A DNA stretch of 64,000 nt from an uncultured bacterium (GTDB taxonomy: Bacteria > Bacteroidota > Bacteroidia > Sphingobacteriales > Sphingobacteriaceae): positions 1 to 64,000 of the forward strand of contig CAIKLP010000009.1 of NCBI GenBank assembly GCA_903828245.1. The letters are read 5' to 3'. The notes under the pieces are model-generated. The model was not told the DNA's origin, made no database searches, and saw only the letters and a program-made list of their open reading frames with translations. Shown piece by piece: positions 9,455 through 17,737 of the stretch (the first letter of the stretch is position 1; every line of letters begins with the position of its first letter). The position numbers were made by a program, and so were the translations under genes.

Positions 9455-12400
9455 TTATGATTCTATTGTATTTCTTACTTTGGTCATGTAACCAATTCCA
9501 GGTTGAACATTGATTTCTTCTAATACGAAATATGTTCTATCACCTTTAATTAATTTTGCTACTTCAGAATTTGGATCGTTTACGTCACCAAAAACAATTG
9601 CATTAGCAGGACAACCTTGCTGACAAGCGGTTACTACATCGCCATCTTTTAATGGACGGTGTTCGATTTTCGCTTTTAATTTTCCAGCTTGAATTCTTTG
9701 CGCACAGAATGAACATTTTTCCATTACTCCTCTAAAACGAGTGGTAACATCTGGGTTTAAAGCCAAGTAAGCTGCTTCGTTATGTAAGTAATTTGCAAAA
9801 CGATCATCGTTCCAGTAGTTAAACCAGTTGAAACGACGCACTTTGTATGGACAGTTGTTTGCGCAATAACGAGTTCCTACGCAACGGTTATAAGCCATTT
9901 GATTCAAGCCTTCTGAAGAGTGCATAGTTGCTAATACAGGACAAACTGTTTCGCAAGGTGCGTGATCGCAATGTTGACATAACATTGGTTGATGAATCAC
10001 TTTTACATTCTCGTAATTTTCAACTTGATTGTATTCTTTTTCTCTTGTAATTTCTTTACCTGCATTGTCTTCGAAAGTATAATAACGATCGATGCGAATC
10101 CAGTGCATTTCTCTACGACGACGCACTTCATCACGACCAACAACAGGAACGTTGTTTTCGGAATTACATGCTACCACGCAAGCGCCACAACCAGTACAAG
10201 CGTTTAAGTCGATGGTCATTGCCCAATGGTGATGACCATTCTTTTGGTACGCTGCCCATAAATCTGCATGGTGCTCGCCTTTACTTTCGGCATGTTCGCC
10301 AGATGCATGGTGCTCGCCTTCTGCAGCTGCTTCATGACCTGCATAAGCTGCTAAGGTTTTTTCTTTGATGATATCTCTACCTTCAATGGTATGATGCGTT
10401 TGTGTTTGTGCTAATTCGTAGCTGCCTTCTGCTTTTACTAATTCAATTGATGAATTGTAATTTTGAAAAGTTCCATTTACAGTAGATAAGAAAGGATACA
10501 TATTTACCCCAACATTTGAACCTGCTTTACCAGCAGCTGTTCTACCATATCCAATAGCAGCAGAAACCGTGCCCATTGCTTGGCCCGGTTGCATTAATAC
10601 TGGAAGCGTTACGGTATTGTTTGCAGACTTAATGGTAACCATGCTGTTTTCTGTTAAGCCCATTTCTTTTGCAAAAATTGGATTAATAGCCGCGTAGTTA
10701 TCCCAAGTTACTTTCGAAACTGGATCTGGCATTTCTTGCAACCAAGGATTGTTTGCATGCTCGCCATTTCTGATCGCAGTGTTTTGGTAAATGGCCAATT
10801 CAACTGCGCTTGTATTTTTGTTTGCATTGCGAATGGTATTCGCAACTGCGCTGATGTCTTTGTTGAATGCGTATGATTTTGCAACTTGTTGGTTAATCAC
10901 TACCGATCCACTTTGTAAACTTGCTTCCCAGAAATTAGTAAACGTTCCGGTATTTGCTACAGATGGATAAATATTTTTCTCCCAATATGCTTTGATATAC
11001 GCTAAATAATCTGAAGGTAAATCTGCCCACATTAATAATGATTGTGCAGCTGGTCTCGAATTATATACCGGTGCAATGGTTGGCTGAACTACACTGTAAA
11101 CGCCAGTTCTAGCAGAAACGTCATCCCATGATTCTAAGAAATGGGTGTTTGGTGCAATCACATCACAGCTAGCAGCTGTTTCGTTTGCTCTATCTGCAAA
11201 AGATACTTTCAATTTTACTTTTGCCATTGCATTTGTAAATGCAGTTGCTTGCGCAAAACTGTATGCAGGATTTGCACCTAAAATAAATAAGGCATCTACT
11301 TTACCCGCATTCATTTCAGCAAGTAAGTCTTGCATTTCTGCATCGTTACCTTGGTATTGATTTGATAAATTATCTAAATCGATGCTGCTACCATAGTTAC
11401 CTAAAATTGCATTGATTGCATTAATAACCACTTGAACAGAAACATCATTGGAACCAGAAATTACTAAAGAGTTTCCTTTAGCAGCCCATAGTTCTTTAGC
11501 GATGGCTGTTAATTTTTTGGCGAATGGCAATTCGGTTGCCGTTACTTTTGCAGCACCTGCTAAAGTCGCAAGCTCATTGTATAAAGCAATTACAGCGCTT
11601 CCATGTTGAGAAGGCTTGATCGCAATTCTTGCATCAGCATTGGTACCAGTCATACTCAAACCTGTTTCGATTTGAATGTGACGTGACATTTTTTTATTTT
11701 CTAAACTTTTATGATTTCTTAGAGAAACATATTGCTTAGTGAATTCTACAGGAGAAATCCAAGAACCTAAAAAGTCTGCATCAAAACTTACTACTACCGC
11801 AGCTTTGTCAAACTTATAAGATGGAATACCTGCTTTATCAAAACTGTTTTTATTAGCATTAATGATACCCGAATAAGAAGTAGCATCAAAAATTACTTGT
11901 TTAACATTTGCATATTTGCTTGAAAAATCTGCAATGACAGACTTAGTAGATGGAGACAAAATAGTATCTGTTAAAATCCTAATGTTGCCGCCTTTTGTTG
12001 CGATCTCTGCTAAACTTGCTTTCACTAATTTATCTGCAGCATCCCAATTCGAATCTACTCCTTTAACAACCGGATTTTTTAACCTAGCTGTATCGTATAA
12101 ATCTAAAACTGCAGCCTGCGCTTGAGCATCCGTACCACCCATAGCAATAGGATCGTTCGGGTTACCCTCTATTTTAATAGGGCGACCTTCTCTAGTTTTA
12201 ACCAAAATACCTAAGCCATTATAATTGGAAGTATAATAGTTAGGAATACCCGGTACAATTTCTTCTGGCTTAATTAAGTAAGGAATTGCCTTTTGCACTG
12301 GCGCTTCGTTACAAGCCGCCAAAGCAACTGCACCCATACCAAATCCTAAAGCTTTTAGGAAATCTCTACGAGGAGTTGGAGTATTTACTTTAGACTCCGT

Positions 12401-12520
12401 TAATAATTCATCAATTGGAAGTTCTTCTGCAAACTCGTTGCTTTTGTGCTTTACAAAGTCGGGACTTGCATGCAATTCCTCTAAACCTTTCCAATATTTT
12501 TTTTCGTTATTTTCCATCAT
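9455..12520 (-). CDS. actB: Alternative complex III iron-sulfur subunit ActB (molybdopterin-like/ferredoxin fusion)
   Basis: A 1021-residue periplasmic subunit. It combines an N-terminal molybdopterin-oxidoreductase-like domain (in this family lacking the cofactor, from established knowledge) with a C-terminal domain binding several FeS clusters. A twin-arginine signal, RRDFLKALGFGMGAVALAAC, lies near residues 52-71 and ends in a possible lipobox. Cluster motifs are CTGCGACVVAC, CQHCDHAPCETVCPV, CVGTRYCANNCPY, CSFCAQ and CQQGCPA. A His/Glu-rich linker joins the two halves. It passes electrons from ActC to the ActA hemes. Confidence 0.96.
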   Translation of the reverse strand: MMENNEKKYWKGLEELHASPDFVKHKSNEFAEELPIDELLTESKVNTPTPRRDFLKALGFGMGAVALAACNEAPVQKAIPYLIKPEEIVPGIPNYYTSNYNGLGILVKTREGRPIKIEGNPNDPIAMGGTDAQAQAAVLDLYDTARLKNPVVKGVDSNWDAADKLVKASLAEIATKGGNIRILTDTILSPSTKSVIADFSSKYANVKQVIFDATSYSGIINANKNSFDKAGIPSYKFDKAAVVVSFDADFLGSWISPVEFTKQYVSLRNHKSLENKKMSRHIQIETGLSMTGTNADARIAIKPSQHGSAVIALYNELATLAGAAKVTATELPFAKKLTAIAKELWAAKGNSLVISGSNDVSVQVVINAINAILGNYGSSIDLDNLSNQYQGNDAEMQDLLAEMNAGKVDALFILGANPAYSFAQATAFTNAMAKVKLKVSFADRANETAASCDVIAPNTHFLESWDDVSARTGVYSVVQPTIAPVYNSRPAAQSLLMWADLPSDYLAYIKAYWEKNIYPSVANTGTFTNFWEASLQSGSVVINQQVAKSYAFNKDISAVANTIRNANKNTSAVELAIYQNTAIRNGEHANNPWLQEMPDPVSKVTWDNYAAINPIFAKEMGLTENSMVTIKSANNTVTLPVLMQPGQAMGTVSAAIGYGRTAAGKAGSNVGVNMYPFLSTVNGTFQNYNSSIELVKAEGSYELAQTQTHHTIEGRDIIKEKTLAAYAGHEAAAEGEHHASGEHAESKGEHHADLWAAYQKNGHHHWAMTIDLNACTGCGACVVACNSENNVPVVGRDEVRRRREMHWIRIDRYYTFEDNAGKEITREKEYNQVENYENVKVIHQPMLCQHCDHAPCETVCPVLATMHSSEGLNQMAYNRCVGTRYCANNCPYKVRRFNWFNYWNDDRFANYLHNEAAYLALNPDVTTRFRGVMEKCSFCAQRIQAGKLKAKIEHRPLKDGDVVTACQQGCPANAIVFGDVNDPNSEVAKLIKGDRTYFVLEEINVQPGIGYMTKVRNTIES

Positions 12521-12553
12521 TTATATGACGATATTTTAAAATCTAATTTCTTA

Positions 12554-13828
12554 TTAATAATGACACTTTACGCACTCTAAACCACCTAACATGGCAACCG
12601 TAACTTTTTTGCCTTTTTTGATATCTTCATGCGCAGCAAGAATTTTATCGTAATATGCATTGCCTTTTGAGTTAACCTCTGTAGTTCTGTGACAGTTAAT
12701 ACACCAGCCCATAGTAAGCGGTGAATATTGATATACTTCTGTCATTTTTTCAACTGGACCATGGCATTGCTGACAAGCCAAACCTGCAACTTTAACGTGT
12801 TGCGAGTGATTGAAATAAGCGAAGTCTGGAAGGTTATGAATTCTTACCCACTCAATTGGCTTTGTATTTTTTCCGTAAATACGCGTATCTGGATTGTAAT
12901 CTAAAGCAGTATAAATCTTTTTAATTTCTGGAGAAATTTCGCCATTGTATTTTGCAGTTGCTTGTACATAATTATGGCAATTCATACAAACATTTAAAGA
13001 AGGAATACTTGCATTTTTAGATTTGAATGCACCAGAGTGACAATACTGACAATTGATTTGATTTACTCCTGCGTGTAATTCGTGAGAGAATGCAATTGGT
13101 TGAACTGGTTGGTATCCTGTATTCACATTGATACTTGCCATTTGATTCCAAGACCAAATACTAAATACAAAAATGAATAACATACCTGCATAAAATACTT
13201 TCTTCTTGTTTAATAAAACCCATTTGAAAGTTGATACTTTTTCTTTTATCGCATTAACGACCGCATCAACAACTTCGCCATTATTAATTCGAATTAATTT
13301 TTCTAAAGAATTAATTACTCTGTTTAAAACATAAACTACTAGAATTAAAACAGCAATTAATATCACCAAACCTATGATGGTATAATCATTTACCGCGCTA
13401 GCATTTGCTCCCGTTCCAGCTCCAGCTGCATCTGTTGGTGCTGCTTTTGGCTTGTCGCGTTCTGCTTTTACATAAGCAATAATACTTTTTGCATCATCAT
13501 CCGAAAATTGCGGAAATGAACTCATGATAGACTGGTTGTATTCATTAAAAATTTTAACCGCAGCAGGATCGCCAGCTTTCACAAGCGACTGCGAATTTTT
13601 AATCCATTTCACCATCCAAGTTTCGTCTTGCGCTTCGATGACATCTTTTAAAGCTGGACCAATTACTTTTCTGTCAATTGCGTGACAAGAAGTACAGTTT
13701 GCCTTGTAAAGACTTTCTCCTGCTTTTAAATCTTGCGCGTTTGAAAAACTAACACAAGCGATTGCAAAAAATAGCGTAAGGATTGCTTTTAATGAGTGAT
13801 TTTTTGTTAACGAGAAATTAAAACCCAT
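12554..13828 (-). CDS. actA: Alternative complex III multiheme cytochrome c ActA with fused N-terminal monoheme domain
   Basis: First gene of the operon. After a signal peptide (to about residue 31), a class I-like cytochrome domain starts with CTSCH at residues 45-49. A membrane helix lies near residues 150-170 and a second hydrophobic helix near 210-230. The pentaheme part then shows CQYCH, CMNCH, CQQCH, CINCH and CVKCH at the very C-terminus. That is six CxxCH motifs, one more than the five of the core pentaheme ActA. The extra domain may extend electron transfer towards the oxidase (inference). Confidence 0.93.
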   Translation of the reverse strand: MGFNFSLTKNHSLKAILTLFFAIACVSFSNAQDLKAGESLYKANCTSCHAIDRKVIGPALKDVIEAQDETWMVKWIKNSQSLVKAGDPAAVKIFNEYNQSIMSSFPQFSDDDAKSIIAYVKAERDKPKAAPTDAAGAGTGANASAVNDYTIIGLVILIAVLILVVYVLNRVINSLEKLIRINNGEVVDAVVNAIKEKVSTFKWVLLNKKKVFYAGMLFIFVFSIWSWNQMASINVNTGYQPVQPIAFSHELHAGVNQINCQYCHSGAFKSKNASIPSLNVCMNCHNYVQATAKYNGEISPEIKKIYTALDYNPDTRIYGKNTKPIEWVRIHNLPDFAYFNHSQHVKVAGLACQQCHGPVEKMTEVYQYSPLTMGWCINCHRTTEVNSKGNAYYDKILAAHEDIKKGKKVTVAMLGGLECVKCHY

Positions 13829-13931
13829 ATAAATTGATAATTAATATCTTATGAAAATGTTCAAGTATTTATTAAATTTTTACCTAAATAATTGCCGCTT
13901 AATTGAACCTAAAAAGCCTTATTTGGTGGCA

Positions 13932-13939
13932 CAAAAATA
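13932..13939 (-). promoter_or_regulatory. Candidate -7 promoter box for the actA operon
   Basis: On the minus strand the sequence reads TATTTTTG, fitting the Bacteroidota -7 consensus TAnnTTTG, about 100 bases upstream of actA. The same 15-base context (TCCTATTTTTGTGCC) also occurs upstream of the deoxyhypusine synthase-like gene. No good -33 TTTG was seen. Confidence 0.45.
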
Positions 13940-14012
13940 GGATTTTATTTCATTTCTATTATCATTTGAAGACATTATATTTTATTTCGAACGATTCTAA
14001 ATAGAATGAAAA

Positions 14013-14993
14013 TTACTGCCTTAAAATCCAAGCAAAAATTAATGGTGCAACAATCGTAGCATCAGACTCCACTATAAATTTTGGTGTGTCGATATCTAAC
14101 TTGCCCCAAGTAATTTTTTCGTTTGGAACTGCTCCAGAGTAAGAGCCGTAAGATGTAGTAGAATCAGATATTTGACAGAAATAACTCCAAAAAGGTACAT
14201 CATGCCATGCTAAGTCTTGGTACATCATGGGTACTACGCAAATTGGAAAATCTCCAGCAATACCACCACCAATTTGAAAAAAACCAACGCCTTTTCCTGC
14301 CGAATTAGCTCTATACCAATCTGTTAAATACATCATGTATTCAATACCAGATTTCATAGTAGCTGGGCTCAACTCATTTTTAATACAATAGGATGCGAAA
14401 ATATTACCCATGGTGGAGTCTTCCCATCCTGGACAGATAATTGGCAAATTGCGTTCTGCTGCAGCTAACATCCAAGAGTTTTTGGGGTCAATCTCGTAGT
14501 ATTGCTCCATGTCTTTAGAGAGCAAGAGCTTATACATAAATTCATGTGGCAAAAATCTTTCTCCTTGTGCCTCCGCATCTTTCCACTGCTTTACTATATG
14601 CTTTTGAATTCTGCGAAACGCTTCTTCTTCAGGAATACAAGTGTCTGTCACTCTGTTATATCCTTTTTCTAACAAATCCCATTCATCTTGCGGGCTTAAA
14701 TCTCTATAATTGGGAACGCGTTTATAGCTCTTGTGCGCAACCAAATTCATGATATCTTCTTCTAAATTGGCGCCGGTACAAGATATAATGTCCACTTTAC
14801 CTTGACGAATCATTTCCGCTAATGAAATACCCAGTTCTGCAGTACTCATTGCGCCAGCTAAAGTGATCATCATTTTACCTCCTTCGAGTAAATGCTTTTC
14901 GTAGCCTTTTGCTGCATCAACTAAAGCCGCTGCATTAAAATGCAAATAATTTTTTTCAATAAATTGTGAAATTGGACCGCGATTTGTGCTCAT
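14013..14993 (-). CDS. Deoxyhypusine synthase-like protein
   Basis: 326 residues, homologous in pattern to deoxyhypusine synthase, an NAD-dependent transferase of the spermidine aminobutyl group. GGKMMITLAGAMSTAELG near residue 38 and ISCTGANLEEDI near 90 match the NAD-binding part. The catalytic-Lys motif WGK is present (Lys about residue 298). Bacteria lack eIF5A, so the protein acceptor is absent. Related bacterial enzymes are thought to act in polyamine metabolism, for example making homospermidine (family knowledge; substrate here not provable). It is a single gene with its own promoter box. Confidence 0.88.
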   Translation of the reverse strand: MSTNRGPISQFIEKNYLHFNAAALVDAAKGYEKHLLEGGKMMITLAGAMSTAELGISLAEMIRQGKVDIISCTGANLEEDIMNLVAHKSYKRVPNYRDLSPQDEWDLLEKGYNRVTDTCIPEEEAFRRIQKHIVKQWKDAEAQGERFLPHEFMYKLLLSKDMEQYYEIDPKNSWMLAAAERNLPIICPGWEDSTMGNIFASYCIKNELSPATMKSGIEYMMYLTDWYRANSAGKGVGFFQIGGGIAGDFPICVVPMMYQDLAWHDVPFWSYFCQISDSTTSYGSYSGAVPNEKITWGKLDIDTPKFIVESDATIVAPLIFAWILRQ

Positions 14994-15013
14994 AAAAGAT
15001 TTAAATTAAGGCA

Positions 15014-15021
15014 CAAAAATA
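15014..15021 (-). promoter_or_regulatory. Candidate -7 promoter box for the deoxyhypusine synthase-like gene
   Basis: Minus-strand TATTTTTG (TAnnTTTG type) lies 21 bases upstream of the start codon, in the same TCCTATTTTTGTGCC context as the actA box. A short leader would result. Confidence 0.5.
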
Positions 15022-15043
15022 GGAATATTATAGAATATAAGGG

Positions 15044-15997
15044 CTAAATTTTTGTTTCAATTTTAGCCAGTTCGATATAGTCTGGGCGATCTGCAGAAGT
15101 GGTGTGTTTGAATGTTTGCAAAACAGCTCCTTTAAAAAGTAAAAATACCCCTGGCATTTGAAAAGGATCTGCATTTGGTTTTTCTGGAAAATTGCCTTTT
15201 ATTAAACCAGCTACTACGCCTCTTATAATTACGTTGAAACCTAGCAATTGCACAAAACTACCTCTTTGCAAACCAAATGCTTTGTACAGTTTTTTATCGG
15301 GATCGCTGATGCGGGGAAGATCTGCTATATGATATTTTTGGATTGCTGCTGCTGCTTCCAATTCGTCTACTAAATGCACTAAAATAATTTTGGTTCCTTC
15401 GGATTCGATTGCAGCCCTATTTTTTTTAATTTCTCGTAAAGCTTCTTTACAAAACGTACACCCAAAATGACGTAAAAAAATAAGCATAGTTGGTTGTTGA
15501 TCAGAATAGGAAGCCAAACTTAATCCCTGATTAGTAATAATGCTATCGAGCGATTTTAATTTTCTTTCGTGCATACTATATGCACTGAGTTCGCGATTAC
15601 ATTGTGCATTTTCAAATGCGTAATATAAAATGAGCGCGAATGGAATTATCCATATAATATCATTCGCTAAAACATGGGCAAATAAACTAAATGGCAATTT
15701 ATTTTGCCAGCAAAAATAAACGAAACCAATAGCAATGGTAGTTTTTAACAATAGCCCTAATAGTACGATGATCCAGTGTTTGAAGGGTTGTTTGCTTGCT
15801 AGTAAATATCCAAACCCAAATAAAATTTCGACCATGGCAATTCCCTGCCACATTACTAGGTAATTGGGTAACTGTAAATGCAAATTGTTGAATAATTGCT
15901 GAGGATTTAACAAAGTTGTAAAACCCCAAATCAGATTATAAATACTTGCTGCTATTAAAGTAATTTGCATCCAAGGACGCGTTACTACTAATTTCAT
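15044..15997 (-). CDS. Membrane-anchored SelL-like peroxiredoxin (DoxX-like helices fused to AhpC/TSA_2-type domain)
   Basis: 317 residues. Residues 10-130 form four membrane helices of DoxX-like appearance. Residues 140-317 are a thioredoxin-fold domain of the AhpC/TSA-like, SelL-related type. Its redox motif CTFC is at residues 180-183, inside FLRHFGCTFCKEALRE; in SelL proteins this position can hold a selenocysteine pair, but here both are Cys. The domain probably faces one side of the membrane as a thiol oxidoreductase or peroxiredoxin; the substrate is unknown. No neighbour suggests a pathway. Confidence 0.75.
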   Translation of the reverse strand: MKLVVTRPWMQITLIAASIYNLIWGFTTLLNPQQLFNNLHLQLPNYLVMWQGIAMVEILFGFGYLLASKQPFKHWIIVLLGLLLKTTIAIGFVYFCWQNKLPFSLFAHVLANDIIWIIPFALILYYAFENAQCNRELSAYSMHERKLKSLDSIITNQGLSLASYSDQQPTMLIFLRHFGCTFCKEALREIKKNRAAIESEGTKIILVHLVDELEAAAAIQKYHIADLPRISDPDKKLYKAFGLQRGSFVQLLGFNVIIRGVVAGLIKGNFPEKPNADPFQMPGVFLLFKGAVLQTFKHTTSADRPDYIELAKIETKI

Positions 15998-16085
15998 TGT
16001 TGTAAATTATCAATAACATAACCTATTAAAGGCTTAAGTGTTTTAATTTTTTAAAAAAACACAGAAAATGTGCTTCTGCTGTTGA

Positions 16086-16382
16086 TTATGGATGCTGTAA
16101 AACCCAAATAGCATCGGCTCTTAATTGTTGGATTAGGTTAAGCCGGTTGAGTATTGCCTTTTCCCGAACCGCTTGAAACCAGTTATGATTTGCTTCGGTT
16201 GCCATTAAAACAATTATATCGGCGCGATTTAAATAATCTGCAATTAAATCATCGTTGGGTGTGAGTGGCAACTCCTGATTAAAATCACAGATTGATTTAT
16301 TGTAATATAGAAAATGATATTCCTTGAAAATTTCTTTACTGATATAATTATTGTGCGCCAACCACCAATAGCTATCTGCTAG
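16086..16382 (-). pseudogene. 3' remnant of a duplicated AlgJ/AlgX-like gene
   Basis: The open frame from 16382 down to the stop at 16086 encodes a clear relative of the C-terminal third of the intact gene next to it (16421-17734). ADSYWW, YHFLYYN, DYLNRADIIVL and QQLRADAIWVL match the corresponding segments VADSYWW, YHFLYYN, DYVNKTDFVIL and QQLRDDAEWIL. An in-frame stop (16383-16385) sits just before the homologous part, and no ATG precedes it; only a TTG at 16361 could start. The 5' two thirds are missing, so this is most simply a decayed tandem copy. Confidence 0.8.
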
Positions 16383-16420
16383 CTACTTAAAAATAAGAAA
16401 CAAAAAATACCATAAGCCTA

Positions 16421-17734
16421 TCAAAGCGATTTCTTTTGCTTCAAAATCCATTCTGCATCATCTCTTAATTGTTGCTCTAACATAACATTATTTTTTTTTG
16501 CTTTTTCTTTTACTGAAATAAACCATGCTTCATCATTTTTTATTTCCGATATTATATCTTCCAACGCCTTTGAATAGGCTAAATTTTTACTTGCAAAATT
16601 TGGAGATAATATTTTTTCCAATTGCTCTGCAAAACCAAAAGGAAACATATGTAAATTGCGTTCCGTAACCAATAAAATTACAAAATCTGTTTTATTTACA
16701 TAATCATTAATTAATGACTCTGTCACAACTACATTTTCTTTGCCACTATTATTGAACACCGAATTATTATAGTATAAAAAATGATAAGTATTAAATTGAT
16801 TTGCTGGTATAAATGCATTATGAACTACCCACCAATAACTATCTGCTACAACAATAGTATTTGGCTTATATGAATCCGAAAGCTGCTTAAATACTGCTTT
16901 GGGGTAGGCCATTTTAAAACCTTTCAGCGGGAATAATAAATTTAAATCCAGCTCTAAATCATTGTCAACAAACCTAGCAGTATCGGTCAATTCGATGCCT
17001 TCATAAATTTTTTCAGGCAACTTTTTACCCATCATCATCCCCATTTTTTTTGTTAAGGAATCCATTGCTATATGCATTCCATATACAGACCAATGAATGC
17101 CATTTTTTCCAAATAATGGATATGGGGTAGTTGCTTTTAAAGCATTAAAATGGGCTAGGAAATCTATATAGTTAATCTTATTCTCTTCAAATGATTTTGT
17201 GTAGGCTTCATAATTATTTATCCCCACCTTTTTTTTGTATTGATATGGGATATACTCACTATAATAACTTGCCTTACCAGGGGCAAAAACTATGATTAAT
17301 TTTTTCCCTCTTTTTTCTAACTCTGTTTGAATAAACTTAAATCTTTTCGTTCTTTCTCGAATCAATTTATCCCCAATATATTCCTTTCCATTCAATTCAT
17401 TCATATATAATTCTTGAAACAGATAGTCTTCCTTTCCCACCTTGGCTTCATCTAAATACACTTCTCGAAACAAAGTGAACTGCAGTTGATTATGACTTTT
17501 CAAAAAATAAGACCTAAATGGTATTGCGTCATTAAAGTATAATGCATATTTTTCTTGAAATTCCCCATTCGTATAGCTCGCTTTTGAAAAAACAGGCTTT
17601 TCATTGGCGACAAATGATCCGTAAATTGGAAGCTCCTTTCTCTTTATGCTTTTCGAAACCACAATTGGTATTAATATAATTCCAAGAAGTATAATAAAAA
17701 TTGCATTTTTTAAATAATTACTTGCCTCTTTCAT
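16421..17734 (-). CDS. AlgJ/AlgX-like SGNH acyltransferase partner protein
   Basis: 437 residues: an N-terminal membrane anchor (about residues 10-28), then a periplasmic SGNH/GDSL-like domain. The likely catalytic Ser lies in VVADSYWW and the Asp/His region in GKNGIHWSVYGMHIA, the layout of AlgJ/AlgX proteins that complete O-acetylation of an exopolysaccharide. It follows the MBOAT gene by three bases, forming the usual MBOAT plus SGNH pair. The polysaccharide acted on is unknown, since no polymerase or export genes are in the window. A truncated copy follows immediately downstream. Confidence 0.82.
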   Translation of the reverse strand: MKEASNYLKNAIFIILLGIILIPIVVSKSIKRKELPIYGSFVANEKPVFSKASYTNGEFQEKYALYFNDAIPFRSYFLKSHNQLQFTLFREVYLDEAKVGKEDYLFQELYMNELNGKEYIGDKLIRERTKRFKFIQTELEKRGKKLIIVFAPGKASYYSEYIPYQYKKKVGINNYEAYTKSFEENKINYIDFLAHFNALKATTPYPLFGKNGIHWSVYGMHIAMDSLTKKMGMMMGKKLPEKIYEGIELTDTARFVDNDLELDLNLLFPLKGFKMAYPKAVFKQLSDSYKPNTIVVADSYWWVVHNAFIPANQFNTYHFLYYNNSVFNNSGKENVVVTESLINDYVNKTDFVILLVTERNLHMFPFGFAEQLEKILSPNFASKNLAYSKALEDIISEIKNDEAWFISVKEKAKKNNVMLEQQLRDDAEWILKQKKSL

Positions 17735-17737
17735 CTT

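Noticed and set aside
16086-16361. Standalone 91-residue gene with a TTG start
   Set aside because: Homologous coding sequence continues upstream of the TTG to an in-frame stop, and it matches only the end of the neighbouring gene; it is a remnant.
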